Shown here piece after piece: positions 11,626 through 24,480 of a DNA stretch of 64,000 nucleotides. The notes under the pieces were generated by a model. It saw only the letters and a program-made list of their open reading frames with translations, was not told the origin of the DNA and searched no databases. The DNA is from Lethocerus indicus. Taxonomy: Eukaryota > Arthropoda > Insecta > Hemiptera > Belostomatidae. How positions within the stretch are numbered: the first letter of the stretch is position 1; each line of letters opens with the position of its first letter. Made by a program: the position numbers and the translations under genes. Location of the stretch: positions 1,674,001 to 1,738,000 of the forward strand of contig JACDQD010000012.1 of NCBI GenBank assembly GCA_019843655.1, in the 5' to 3' direction.

Positions 11626-14600
11626 CTTCCCGTGATTGCTTCGCGACGTTAGAAAGTAACGAAACTTAGACAGCCTAGGGGAGACTTCCGTAACGCTTAT
11701 GTAAAGCCCTCACATGACGCTGCCGAACGCTGTTGGCAACAACAGACGATTCGTCGATTGCCGTCTAAGCACTATCGAAGTTCTAGACTTGAGCGGGTGG
11801 AAGAACAAATGACTTCAACGAACGAAATATTGCCTCAACAAAAGAAGACGTGATTCTAGCGAAATGAGAAATAATATTAGGAAGAGACATCAGATGGCAT
11901 GTGAGCTAAAAAAATTGAGTTATTTACTTTAAAGTTAAAAAAGATGCATACCACTTTTGACTGGTCCTTGTACACGTGTGTTCACATTTATATATTTCGA
12001 TTTTTATTAACATTAAGACATTAAACTTCGTCGTCCGATCGTACCACTTACATGTACACAGTGTCACCTTGAGATACCATTTAAATTGATTCCTTGTGTC
12101 CATAAGTCAAAATGCTCGTGTCTGAAATCAATTTTCCCTATTTGTAGTTGTGACGTCACCGGAGTCGGTCGTAACACGGTAGCAAAAAATCGACGTAGTG
12201 ACGGGCACGCATCACAAAAAACTCGTATGTTGGGACTCTCGTATATCTCTGTAACTGATGTATATTAAAACTTAATAAATTATTCTAGACACTGTCCTGA
12301 CTGAAGTAAACAGACATATTAGTTTTATTTCTCCGAATTGTGCGATGAAATAGGATTCTCTCGGGCTCAACGAGCGATCTGATATATCTTTTCAGCGACA
12401 CATAAGATCGAAGAAGTTTTATATATATATGAGATATATTAAAATGTCGAATTAGTATATAAACCAGGGTGATCGATGTAAATAGGCACTTGTTTTATTC
12501 ATTGATTCAAATCTCCAAACATCGCTGCAGACAAATTTGGGTTTAAAGCTGGGCCTATTACCGTCATTTCACAGCGTGGGGGAAGAATATATTTTCATGC
12601 AAGGTGCGACACTGAGACCGAGGAACCGTGAAAAACTGCAATAGGAGTCGAATTTGTTTCGAAAAATGTACAAAAGAGTTCAGAAAACGAGTTGAGTTAA
12701 TGGCCTCAGCGAGAAGGAATAGGCCAAACTGTTATTAAAATTAGTTTTAGCTGTATTTTTACTTGTCAGAGAAGGTAGTCCTCCGAGTGCAGTGTAACTG
12801 TAATAAATGCCCAATTGATTCTGTATACTTTCCTAATGATGAGGGGGTTTGCCCGAATGTCTTCCCCTAATTAAGAGCTTGTTTGAATCCGGGCCTGATA
12901 AAGAAACCTCGTTTCTGCAATTTCCCCGTTCAAAGGAGATAAATGGGCGTCTGAAGAGGGAGGAGGTTACTGACAAAGGGAGGCTCTTCCTTCCTCGCTC
13001 GTATTTAATTGGGACCCGGCGCCTGCTCGAGGGTCCTCCTCGCTGGTACTGCTGGGACCCCCCTTCGATATCTTAATTGTCCCGGAACAGGGCTCGGGAG
13101 AAAGCTCTTGGCGGGGACAACGTCCCTTGTTTACCGGAAAACGGGTCCGGGGACAATGCGGAAATGAAGGGCGGTTTTGAAACACGCCCCACCCACCCTC
13201 CGGGTACGGGGGCCTTTTGAAATTCATCTTATTATCCGAGAACGAGGCTTATTATTAAAAGGGCTGAATACGTCTTCCCGAAATCATCCGAAAGTTTCAC
13301 TTCAAGAAGATCAGACAAGGGGCCACTCTCTGACTCTTTGGTCTTTAGCTAAGCCGGTCCATGCTCGTTGCTTATATTAAACGCAATTAAAGGCGCCCTC
13401 TTTTAGACGTCTTACAAAAGTTTCAGTTTCGGACAAATAGGCCCTTTGACTATTTCGTCTTTAGGTATGCTCATTGGTCCCAAATCTAAGAAAGGCAAGT
13501 GCGTGCAGTAAATCAATCTGATACGATTTGAGGAAATATAAAAGGCATGGGAGCGTAAAATAGCGTGTAGAACGAATCAGTCATTCTAGAATACCGATCA
13601 TATATCTCAGCTAGCCCGTTTGTTATTTCGCTACACCGATTTCGCCAGAAGTCTGTGGTATTATTTTTCATTTTCGAGGCCATTGTTTCGTTTATAGCTT
13701 ACAATATTTCTTCAAAAATATCGCTTCCCTGACGTCTTAGCCGAAATATGAATTATTCATTGTGAAAAAGACTAATCTGTTCCACTTATCTGAAAATAGT
13801 GAAACGCTGGAAGGAAAACCCCTTCTTGCGAGCCGTAAATATTGTTTGTAAACAAAGGAAAATTCGATCCTTCATCGGCCAGTACAATTTTCTATTATTT
13901 TACCCCCTCAAATACGCAGAAACAATTGCCACAAATATTTGAATATCAGCGTCCGATCTATTCACGATTCCCCCTACGCGAAGTCACCCTTTGCGGTGGT
14001 GGCGTTGTAGGGCCGCCCCCCGGTCACCGCCCCTTTCCATCCCCCTTCCCCATCCCCGAATAATCCCCGGGGGCTTGGTGCGGATCACGCTTTATTTATT
14101 TAAAGCCCTACGGGATTAGAGGGCTCTCCGTAGAGCAAACACTCTTAAGCGCTCTCGGCCGCCCAGTGCTCCTCTAATGTTTTGTGTTATCGGTTTGCTG
14201 GAACCCGGCGCCCCTACTCGCCCCTTTCCATTCGAAAATAACTCTTGGGCAAAAAACATGGAATATACTGAAAGATTTAACCGAAGAAACCTTGAATAGA
14301 TAGTAATTTCTTCACATTTTCATATATACAGATATTTTCCTGCAGACATTCTGGTTTTCCGGCCGTATCCTAGCTTGGATATGATTGTGAACACATTGTA
14401 GTCATCGTATCACAAATTTTTCCTCCATTTAATAAAGGTCAGCATTTTAAGATCCTGCTTCCCGGAAATTCGCGACTACTTTCTGCCGGGAGCTTGAATG
14501 AGTCATTGTAAAATGGAAAAACGCTTCTATTATAGAGATATCGAATATGTCTGTAACCATTTTCCGTATCCCACTTTCTCGGTATACAACCTTGTAGAAT

Positions 14601-14689
14601 AAATTGCACTGGCGTACATAGAAAGCAAAATATTCTTTTTTAAGTCAAAAATAATAACTCAAACCCCTCTCAAGAACCTCATAAGCCAA

Positions 14690-14795
14690 CCTATTCAAAA
14701 TGGCGGAGTCGGGAAAAATCAGGAAAGAACATTTTGCAATTTTTTCGACGTGGTCGCGAGATGTCCAAAAATGGCTTGCAGATACATAAATTCAA
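14690..14795 (+). repeat. Dispersed repeat containing CAAAATGGCGGA, copy 3
   Basis: ATTCAAAATGGCGGAGTCGG, ATTTTGCAATTTTTTCGACG and CGCGAGATGTCCAAAAATGG; a shortened copy of the 28.6-28.9 kb repeat. Confidence 0.5.
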
Positions 14796-17189
14796 CGTTT
14801 ATTCTGAAACGGACATACAACAACGCAGTTTTCAATATATTAAAACACCTAACATTCCAACTTATTATAATATGACTTTAAATTCCCAAATATATAGTTA
14901 CTTTAAGGAGGGTGGACCGATGCGACATACTCGTTTGCGTTTTCTCCAGTGTTCAGAGAGACATTACTGTTTCAGATTGTTTATTTTTCCTCCGTCCGCC
15001 TGTGTCTGTCCCATCTCCCAGTGGCCATTACCAATTCAAATAGGGGGGGCCCCAGAGGTCACATGTGCCACCGCTTCACACCTACCACCTCCTGTTCTAC
15101 TCACAATACTCTCCAGCTATATCGCAGTTAAAACACTTTTCACGCTGACTTATGTATACAGAAATACGAATTATACTGTTGGCCAAACGTCTATGTGTAA
15201 GAAATACCCCTGCATATATACATGTATATGTTATTAGGATTTCACCTCCCTTGGCCTTAGTTATTACAGTTTATTACCTGTTTATTTATATTACCACATA
15301 TCGGGTAGACGTATAAGCAAATAGTACTGTCTCACCCACAGTGTGCTTCAGATATTAAAATCAAATATTCTAATCACACAGTCCTTAATTCTTCTTAAGT
15401 CTTTTTTTATCCTCCATTTTCTTCCGCGCTATATTAACTTCATTATTATTAACTTATTAAAAGTTTATGGGCAAGTTAATTAACTATACACTGATTATCA
15501 AGTTTATATCTGGATACTCAGTTTGAGCTTAATTTTAAGTCGAAAAATCAACTTTTCCCCTTTGCACTCTCCCCCGTCAAAAGCCATGCGATCCTGAGGC
15601 CTTAAAGTAGAAATTATTTTTTCGAGGACAATTCTCTCAAGTATTTTCTTAGATGTTTTAAGGGGCAGGCCCTGTTTGTTCTTAAGAATTTAAGTGGGGG
15701 GGGGGCAGGGGATCTTCAGAATTAAGATAGGCGGAATGCGGCCTGCGGAGCGAGAATCAGCAAACAAAAGAAGGACCGTATAAAAGAAACTGCAAGCAAC
15801 AGAGAGTCCGAACTGACTTTAGAGTTCCGCTTCAATACCGAATACGGGGGTAGACTGAGAAAAAAATATTCTTTACCCACTGTAAAAGATTGGTTTCTAA
15901 AAAATATATTGAGGTCTAAGCGCCAATCTTGAAGATTAACATTAAGGTAAATTGGGTGAGGAGGGGGAGAGATTACATCCCAGAGAAAAATCATAAAAAT
16001 AAAAGGGACCCAATGAAAAACACAGTAGAAACTACGCCGGGCAATATACAAAAGATATCTAAAAGTCATGTCGTATAATAATAGTAGTAACAAAAACGGC
16101 GTAGTCATCGGTCGAGATGGGAGAAAGATGAAACAACAAAGTGTTTTCCATTGTGGGTCTCTTGTGCACAATGTTGAGGGGTCAGAACTATTTTCTTGCA
16201 CCTAAATGAGCACCCAATTTACAAATTCCGGGTTGGGATTCCTCATTCCGGCATCCCGATTTTAGACCTGCTGTAATATATACGAAAGGGAATAGAATTT
16301 ACTGGCCGGTTTCTGTCTCGGACATCGCGTATACGTTTAATTAATGCAGGCACGCACGCGAGTTCATCGTGTATTATAAAGCGCCTTAGCATAGTATTGA
16401 ATACACAAATTTAATGTAATTAATATCTCTACATATTCTACACAAGTTTTAATAGCTTTGTATGGTACACATGTAAGAAAATATAATTAAGAGAAAGAAA
16501 ATACAAAATGATTATTTCAACCGAAGACTTACTATCAGAGTGACCAAAAAACGTTCTGAAATAATAAAAAAATAAAAGGGATTTAAATTTTCAATGGGAA
16601 GCGCACATAACTTAGAGCCGCATTTAGCCACCCCCTGCAGTAGTACTTGAGCTGCAAACTTATAACATTGCAACGCAGTTCAAGATTAAACTGTAATCTA
16701 ATGAGTATAGCAGGTGGCCGGCCGGATTACCAGCTATTACAAATTTCATAAGAATCCCCTATAATTACGGTTTCATGAATATTTCATATCATCGAGTTAT
16801 GAGACCGCTGATGTTTCGTTCAGTGGACCTCGGATCGGAATACATTTTTTTCCCCACCCCGATTGAATGTCCCGTCTCGAGGCAAGGTTTTCAATTAAAT
16901 TGGGAATTCGGGGCAAACGAGAGTGTCCCACGAAGGTTCGTCCCCCCGGGACCGGGTTTAGGTTTAGGGCCCGGATGTAGGACCCCGTTTACAACCTTCG
17001 GGGGAGCCATAAGATAAGTCCACGTCCGCTGGGACATGGAAGTTCCCTTTTCCGTCCCTCGGAGGCTTGTTGGAGGCTGGCCGCCCGTGGGAAGGGATCT
17101 GCGGTGGATCATCGCACTTCTGTCTCAGCAAGGGCTTCCTTCATAGGGTATGCTACCCAAGGATAAAATACGAGGCCAGTGTTAGTGTT

Positions 17190-17420
17190 ACTGCCATTTA
17201 TAGTGCAGTAGTTAGAAATCTTCACTACGTAAAATCCTCCAAAAGAGCCGATTTAAACCGAAAATTAGCTCTACTAAGACTAACTTTAGACTAACTTCAG
17301 CTAAAAGACTTACAATTTAAAAAACCGACGTGGATCCAACTGTGGGGTTCCACCATGACATCCAGCATCCAAAGATCCATATCAAAACTCTTTCGAACCA
17401 TTAGGGAACAGTTTCAAAGT
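17190..17420 (+). pseudogene. Jockey-clade fragment
   Basis: CCGATTTAAACCGAAAATTA (LNRKLALLR) followed by AACTGTGGGGTTCCACCATG and CATCCAAAGATCCATATCAA. It corresponds to the same ORF2 C-terminal segment as 21.3 kb, with stops and frameshifts. Confidence 0.7.
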
Positions 17421-18119
17421 TCGTTGGTTGATTGTTGACAAATTTCAGTTGGATTCGGCGTGTTAGTCCTCGTCCCAATTTGCTCGTTTTATCGCCCAAC
17501 TCCATTATTCCTAAAGGTGACTCCAATTTTGAGAGCGTGCGACCCGGACGAGAGAACGAACTAAACAATATAAATTCTTCACCTCCTAACCTTTAATTCG
17601 ACAGCTCTCCTCACGTCACCTTCCTGAAAACACCGAGCACCGCCTTAAGAGGAACGGCCACGCGATTTCCTCACTACATAGTAATTCTCCATAGGATTCT
17701 TCAATCAAGAGTTATCAAATCAATTATAAAATCGTAGTCGAAAGTGTTAGAAAATAAAGAGAAAAAGTACCTACGATTTTACGACCCCAGGAAATACCAG
17801 GAACTAATAATGCGATAATTTAGTTTTGATGTCATTTTGAGATTCATGGGACGTTTTCCAAATGGTCTGTTCAGTCAGAATTTATGAGCGAATATAGTTT
17901 TATTTATGACGAAATAGGTACGCTGTGTAGGGGCGCAAGGCCCAAAATGTATCCGACCGCTTTGTCAGAGGGGGGGGCGAATCAGATAGAAGATCGCAGA
18001 TAGAGGATAGAGGATACACTCCGCAGAAGGTGGGGTGGGGTAGGGGGGGAATGAGCCAATAGGAGACGCGGATAGTCTCTCCCCCTCCACCCACCCCTCG
18101 CCCTTCTTTCTCGCTTCTC

Positions 18120-18330
18120 ATTCTCCCTCTCTGGTGTGCCGCGCGGTGTAATGAAAACGAGGGAGAGAGAGAGAGACAGAGAGAGTGGGAGAGTGAGAGT
18201 GAGAGAGGAGGACAGGTGTTCGCTCGGAGAGGGCGGATGAGCGGCGTGCAGGAGGGAGGTAGAGGGAGGGAGAGAGTGAGATAGAGATGAATAAAGCGCG
18301 AGAGAGAGGGAGGGACTCGGCTGTAGATTG
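18120..18330. repeat. Purine-rich GAGA tract about 6 kb upstream of the Psc-like start
   Basis: Repeated GAGAGAGAGAGACAGAGAG and GAGTGAGAGTGAGAGAGGAG. Ends in a G-rich run (GGGGGGTGGTGGTGGGGGG) near 18351. Possible GAGA-factor platform; nothing else supports regulation. Confidence 0.8.
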
Positions 18331-19189
18331 TAAGGGCGTCGGGATAGGACAGGGGGGTGGTGGTGGGGGGTGGGGAAGGGAAAAGAGGTATTTCATTCCC
18401 CCTTCATTACTGGCTGCACCCCCTCCCCCACCCCTTCATTCTACGGCCCTGTCCAAAAACATCGTCCATTTCAGTCGATACTCCAACAAAGCATTCTTGG
18501 CATGAAAACGTAGGGCTCGGGAACAGAATTCTGGCCGAAACCTAAAAAGACCTTATTTATCTATATCCTGAATACGAGTACCAATCCATCATATACTATA
18601 CCCAAGAATTTGTGGAAATAATGCTCTGATTTTAACAATACATTCTAGAAATACACGAGGTGAAAATAATCCAAATATTGATTTTCATTATTGAACTTTT
18701 TATACTGCTAACGCAGTAATAAGTGAATTATTAAATCTAATGTTATCGTGTATCGTCGAATAATTATTTCAATCGTACGTAGTCTGAGGATGGAGCTACC
18801 TCGATAATATATTTGTTAATGCGTAACGATGTTTATTAAGTATAAGAAATCACGTTTTACCAGCGGTCGGTATTGTCAATCTACACGATTCCAATTGTTG
18901 ACTCTTGGTATTGTTTTATCGATGTTTGTTTTGAGTCGTGCTCCCTGTTGTGAAAATAAAAATGCCGTATCGCCCTCGTCGATCGTAATAGCCTCTGCGG
19001 CATTTCTGGTCCCGGTTTTATCCGGATATATTTACGGGCCTCCTATAAAAAAGTGGCTCGAGAGTGAGGGGGGGGAGGGCACTACTATGTTTTCAGAGCG
19101 GCGAGTATACCCCCCGGGACCCCCGTCGATACGTAAGGGCCCCCACCCCACCCACCCCCACCTACCCCTCACTCTTGGCTTAAAACCTA

Positions 19190-19445
19190 ATTGAGAAATG
19201 GGGGCCCGGCTCGCACACACGCCCCCCTCCCTCCTCTCACGCACGCACCCGCGCCCCCTCTCTCGCTCCCCACTCTCGTTCGAAGGCTTTTTTATCCTTA
19301 TTTTTTATGTCGTCGTTCGTGTTCCTTTCGCTCCCCATCCACCCCCCCTCCCGTCCAGGGGCCGGTTTTTTAGTCCCCGCACGCTCACGCGCCCACACGA
19401 ATATAAATCGGCCGAACCCGCCCGAGAAGGAAACTCTGTCTGAGG
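19190..19445. promoter_or_regulatory. GC- and CpG-rich patch, possible promoter region
   Basis: Contrasts with the AT-rich surroundings: CGCACGCACCCGCGCCCCCT, CACGCTCACGCGCCCACACG and many CpGs. It lies about 5 kb upstream of the Psc-like coding start, where a 5' UTR exon is expected. No TATA or initiator assignment is possible; low-complexity sequence is the alternative. Confidence 0.2.
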
Positions 19446-20324
19446 CCCGAAGGAGCCAGGATAGATAGAAATTCTTACGTCCCTTCTGGAATAGTAATAT
19501 ATATGGCAGTGTATGATTCTTACCTATTCTAGGTGCCCGATTGGCACACAATTCAGGATGGGGAATTCGGGACAAGGTCTATGAAAGTGAGAAAAGTTCG
19601 GGACTTAAACTCTAAAAAGTACAATGCTGTCTTGTAACGGTTACAATCCTTTTTATAACACCTGTTTGCATTCAACGTCAGAAATTACACGACTCCACTG
19701 AAAAACCTTACCGCGACTGTTAAGCAAAATGAACCAGCGCTAACGAATGATGAGAGAGTCGCACATATTATGTGGGATTCAAAACCGTATAGATATTAAA
19801 AAAAGGTACCTAGAGTAAATTAAGGAAAGTAAATGTATTTGTCTCCAATTCAATTACACGTCTAAAACTGAAAATCATTCTCCAGACTTACGGATCAATC
19901 GTCCCGCTTATATTATTGAATCCAGTATTTAAGAAGCCTTTAATGCGGCCCGCGAAAATCATTTAAATATAACGCGGTAGTAATGAATTTGATATATTTC
20001 GTTTAAATGATGATTTTTGGAGTCAAATTGTTTTTTTACCTTTTTCTATAGTACATTCAACGAGATAAGACAAATTTCAACGGATTACAAAGGAAATAAC
20101 TAATTTGAATAGATACTCGGTACATGGTAGAGTTATGGGTACAATGGCGGTACGTCCATCCGCGCCGTGCTCATCCCGATGAAAGAGACCGTCCACTTTT
20201 CGAATTGAATTCAAGAGTCTCTTGTCCCGAGGAGATATCTCAGGGCCAGCCGCCGTTGGGGGATGATGGATGGGTAATAAGAGGATTTAGTCGGCTAGTT
20301 GACCTCAGCCAACAAGCAGACAGT

Positions 20325-20560
20325 ATACAAAGCCATATTGAAACCGAGACGGGCCTATGGAACTATTCGAGTCCGGAATCCGCAGATTCCTATAAAATTC
20401 CTTCGAACCGTCCACAACGCCCCCCGGCACGTTCGTCAATTTCCGTTCTTGCCTTACTCCTACTGTTAAACGCCCAGAGATCTCCTCGGACTGTAGTGAG
20501 TTCGAGTAAAGGTTTGTTCCATTTGCCGGGACAAAGGAATAAACTACTTATAACTGCAAG
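20325..20560 (+). pseudogene. Jockey-clade fragment, heavily decayed
   Basis: CAAAGCCATATTGAAACCGA, then GGGCCTATGGAACTATTCGA (degenerate TYGIELW) and later CGCCCAGAGATCTCCTCGGA, which matches the 3' UTR of the 21.2 kb copy. The apparent 168-codon ORF across it is a chance reading frame. Confidence 0.65.
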
Positions 20561-21226
20561 GTTGACTAGAAAAATAAAAAGAGTTGGACGGAAATTGAAC
20601 TTTGAGAACCGAGATTTTATAAATTTATAAATTCGAAGGACTTTGAGGATGTCTCGATTGTACAAAACTAAAAGAAAGAGGAGATGGGATCGAACGAGGA
20701 GTAAAATTGGACCCTATGAAATGGGATTTTTATGACTCCGATCGTGAAAAAATATTAAATCCGAATGTGAACAGGGTGACTTTTGGGGCTGCCTCCGCCA
20801 CCCCTACCCTCCCTGCGGGGGAAGCCAATTAAAAATGCTTTCCGCCTGCCCGAGTGGGGGTTGGCGTACTGGGGGAGGTTCTAGGGGGGGCCGAGCTCTC
20901 TCTCTTCCGCCGTTCTAGTCGTATACCTCCTGGGCGGTCCCCGGCTCCTGTTACATGCCCGCGCTCTACGCCCGTCTCCCAACCCCCGCAGCGCTATCTA
21001 CACCCCGTTTTCAAATTTTACCCGAACCGCGAGCCCCGATTTCCCCCCCACCGAGACACAATTCCGAACACTCGGACACTGTTCCACTGATTTCCGAATA
21101 TTCGTCTGCTCTTATCACTTATCGAACTACCCGGAATGTAGTGCTAATCGTATAAATATAAAATATCTAACATAAAATCAATCTCTTTTTTTTCGTCCCG
21201 GTGCAGGCGAAGGAGAGTGAGGGTGA

Positions 21227-21832
21227 ATGGGCTCCAACCCTTCGCTCGACAAACGACTCACGTGGAATCCCCACACCCGACTCAAAAGAATCGACTTAAA
21301 CAGAAAATTGGGACTCTTAAGGCCATTACTCAAACGGACATTGAAATTGACCCTAAGTAACAAACTAACAAGATACAAAGCGATACTCAAACCCACACAG
21401 ACATACGGTATTGAGCTATGGGGTTCCACCGAGACATCCGACATCGCTCGCATCCAGAGATTCCAATCGAAAGTCCTTCGCACCATCCTTAATGCTCCCT
21501 GGTATGTTTCTAACCGCACAATCCACCATGACCTCAACATACCGACAGTCGACGAAATCGCAAAGTTCCTGAAGTTCCACTCCCGCCTCTCTCCTCATCC
21601 TAATCCACTCGTTCAGTCCCTTTCCTCTTTTACCCATCCACTATCCCCACCACGACGGCTTAAACGCCACTAGCCCAGAGATCATCTCGGACAGTAGTTA
21701 AATCGTGTCAAAAGCGCCATCACTGGGTGGTTTCTTTATCGAGACAAACACGTAAAAAATATACAGGTATCAATTGCACCTATAACTGTAAAAGTTGATT
21801 GTGCAAAATAAAAAAGTTAAAAAAAAACTTTT
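21227..21832 (+). pseudogene. Jockey-clade non-LTR retrotransposon, 5'-truncated, reverse transcriptase C-terminus and 3' end
   Basis: The best-preserved copy. Residues such as LKPTQTYGIELWGS, QRFQSKVLRTILNAPWYVSN and HHDLNIPTVDEI are the conserved C-terminal region downstream of the jockey ORF2 reverse transcriptase. The reading frame is open from 21227 to the stop at 21671. The 3' end is A-rich (AATAAAAAAGTTAAAAAAAA, about 21808-21827). No RT catalytic core or endonuclease remains, so it is dead on arrival. Confidence 0.85.
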
Positions 21833-21834
21833 TT

Positions 21835-24230
21835 CTTTCGAGATTTGACTTCGATGAGACTTGATGTTAGTTCTTATTTCGAAAAATTATATTTTACGAT
21901 TCTGAACTATTCCTTCGAAAACGAATTATACTAGCGTCCGCAGAATTATAGAATTTGCCGCATGTTCATATATTTATTATGTTAATTATTAATAAGCATT
22001 TTCTAGCCTAAAAAAATTGAAAAAAATTAATATATACGTGATATTAAAATTTCGTAGCGTGCGAAAGGCTGAATCTTTGTGAACTTGTTTAAGAGCATAA
22101 GAAGTGTTCATAAAAGTGTGGAAAAGGTTTATAAAATTGTGGAGGGGGGATTATAAAGTTTTTAAACATATATCAATAATAAAGTATAATAGAGTATAAG
22201 ATCGTTACTTCGCGAATTTTAACCTACCGCGGATGGTTCTGTGACTTAACCCCCGTAATAGATGAGGGGCGACTATATACTGTAACGAATTACCAGACAG
22301 GATGACAAACTTGAAGGGAAACTACTGAAGACGGCGAGCGTCCGAAACCTGTCTGACAAAAGGGCGACTGGAGATATATGACGTTGTTATATATGTAGGC
22401 TGTAAGGCCGATCCCTCCCCCTTGACGGGGTGGCGAATTGAAGGGGCCCGAGGGATGATTGAGTGCTAAAGTCGAGTGGCGTGGGGTGTGGGTCCTTCTA
22501 AAAATGGAGGTATATCTCCCTCCTCTCTTAATTCCGTCTCCCTCTTATTTATTCCCTCTTTCACATCCTTCCCGGCTCTCCCTCTCTTTCTCCCACACCA
22601 TTTCTTCATCCTCTTTCCCCTATACTGTCATTCATCCTCCCCTCGAGGGGTTGCTACCTTATATCGGAGCAGGATATACGGTGAGTAGAGCGAAGTAATT
22701 TATATTTATTTCGAAAATATTCGTTCTATAAAGTCGGTTTACTTAATGTGATTCACGAAAAAGACGGCGGTAAGTACTAGATTTAGTTTAGTTTTAGTTT
22801 TGCTCCATCAAAACAGCGTCACACAGGTAATAGACTTTTATATTATTCCTGTATTTGGGCAAGGCAATGGTTTACGCCGAAACCGGTCTGGTAAACGATA
22901 AATTATTATGAGTATCTATTAACCTTTCTGTTGCTTTGAAAAAAAAAGAATAAAACTTTCTTGCATTTCTCAGTGAATATGCGATTGAAGAGAGCGGGTG
23001 GGCACCATTTTGTTGCCTCAGCTGGCACCTATGATAGTTTTAACCTAACAAAGACACAAATGATTTTAACAAATATTTCAGCCCTGTCTATCATTAATTA
23101 ACTAAATATTCTCACGCTTTTGGGCCCGTGTTCAATACACGTAATAGCGTCTTAGTGTTTTATGTCTCTCGGCAGCGTACACGATCAGGGCAACGTCCGA
23201 TGGTAAATTATATTCCCCTTCCCTTTTATCACCCGTTTCCCTTCATTCCCGGTTCGGGTTGCCTCTGTGGCTCACATAACTCTTCATTATAGGCCGTATT
23301 TCGCCCCCTCCCTGGCCGTAGCGGCCCCATTCCCACCCCCACTCCGTCATTAGTCCCTTGTTCGAGACAAAGATATATGACCTGAAAGTCTACTCAAATA
23401 AGACGTGGTTTAATTCTAATGTTCACCCTCCCGTATTAATCGTCTGCGTACTTTTCCTTCGGTTTAGCGCCTTAGGGAAAACATGCGGAAATATCGAATT
23501 TCCCCCCTCCCCAAAAAAATTAATGATTCAACGGGCCTTTATGAACCGTTGTTGGGATTTGTGGCTGACCAATACAGGACAGGAAGTTCGTACGCTGCAG
23601 TACTGCCGTCGGATTGCTACTGACGGTGGCGGAAGGCCAAAATTGAGCGGGCGTAACGCCTATGGCGGATAGTAAAAACGGGCACCTCCGAATATCCTGG
23701 TAATAGAGGAACTAACACTAGCGTATTTGTACGACGACTATCGATACCGTCGTTCTGATTATGTATTGGGCCAGATAATATATATATATATATATAACGT
23801 TATAACGCCAGTGACGGTCTGTTTATTGGAGTTTGCTTCGAAATGGTTGGTCGGCCGGGGAGCCGACAGCCGCTGTTATCTTATCAACGCTCGGCCAGAA
23901 CCGCCGACCTATATTTAAACGCGTTAGGAATTACGCAACTCTCTGAAATCTCATGTCTGTTTTCGAGGCGTAATATAAGCCTAACTTTAAGCGGGCGAAA
24001 GTTTTCGACACTCCGATATAGATATTACCGGTCTACAGTTACATATCTAAACTTCGAAATTCCATTGAGTGCCTAGTGGTTTTTGTTCTCGTATTATAAA
24101 TAGATTTTTCCAGGAGAGTATTTTCCTCGTATTGTCCACGAATATAATAGTAAAACATAATGTGGCAGAAGAAATGACAATTTAATTCCCGGAACTGTCG
24201 CCTGTGCATTTTTTCAATGTAGTACCCAAG
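21835..24230 (+). other. Upstream region of the Psc-like gene; 5' UTR exon expected but not located
   Basis: AT-rich with a pyrimidine-rich block at 22.51-22.63 kb (CTCCCTCTCTTTCTCCCACA) and two foldback-type fragments (22.33 kb; GCCGAAACCGGTCTGG near 22.88 kb). No conserved coding sequence was recognised. The transcription start could be here or farther upstream. Confidence 0.4.
22325..22380 (+). mobile_element. Foldback-family arm fragment
   Basis: CTGAAGACGGCGAGCGTCCG followed by AAACCTGTCTGACAAAAGGG; a diverged right arm without termini. Confidence 0.4.
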
Positions 24231-24231
24231 T

Positions 24232-24275
24232 CAGTGGTTCCTAAGCTTTCCGTACCTCGGCCCCCATTTGTAATA
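24232..24275 (+). mobile_element. hAT-like terminal fragment just upstream of coding exon 1
   Basis: Begins CAGTGGTTCCTAAGCTTT and continues CCGTACCTCGGCCCCCA, the familiar end of a hAT-type element. It lies about 100 bp before the first coding exon. The opposite end is not seen nearby, and the 8 bp outside do not match those of the related end at 27.33 kb. Confidence 0.5.
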
Positions 24276-24371
24276 AGACAATTGTTATTGTTATAATTTA
24301 TGAAATTGTATAATGAACTGTACAATGTTTTGTCTGTGCCCTAATCGGATATAAATTTTTCCGTTTCAGAA

Positions 24372-24480
24372 ATGTCCCCGAGGAAAGCCCTGGTGAGGGA
24401 AGTGAACCCCCACTTGACCTGCGTCCTCTGCCACGGCTATTTCATCGAAGCGACAACAATCGTCGAATGCCTCCATTCGT
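24372..24480 (+). CDS. Psc: Psc-like coding exon 1 (start codon and first half of RING)
   Basis: Encodes residues 1-36 plus one base of codon 37. It contains RING ligands C17, C20, C33 and H35 in the PcG-typical context IVECLHS. The acceptor TTTCAG ends at 24369 and the donor GTGAGT starts at 24481. The acceptor just before the ATG implies an upstream non-coding exon. Confidence 0.9.

Larger units (their letters stand above)
7840..17185. other. No gene seen
   Basis: About 9.3 kb of unique-looking AT-rich DNA with a fragmentary foldback core near 7.99 kb (GCTAGACCGGTTTCGGCGGC), the arm fragment at 8.76 kb, a GA tract, and two CAAAATGGCGGA repeats. ORFs are short, lack recognisable domains and mostly follow base composition. 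Confidence 0.55.
17430..21225. other. No gene seen
   Basis: Contains the GAGA tract, the GC-rich patch, and one decayed jockey piece. The 121-codon frame at 18829-19194 begins plausibly (MFIKYKKSRF) but runs into proline/glycine low complexity and matches no family I know. Confidence 0.5.

Noticed and set aside
14734..15237. 167-codon + strand ORF
   Set aside because: No recognisable motif, overlaps a repeat fragment at its start, AT-driven composition.
15722..16201. 159-codon minus-strand ORF, Phe/Leu-rich
   Set aside because: Hydrophobic runs come from AAA/GAA-rich DNA; no signal of a real membrane protein family.
20124..20630. 168-codon + strand ORF
   Set aside because: Crosses a decayed jockey fragment; the conserved TYGIELWG region is out of register, so the frame is accidental.
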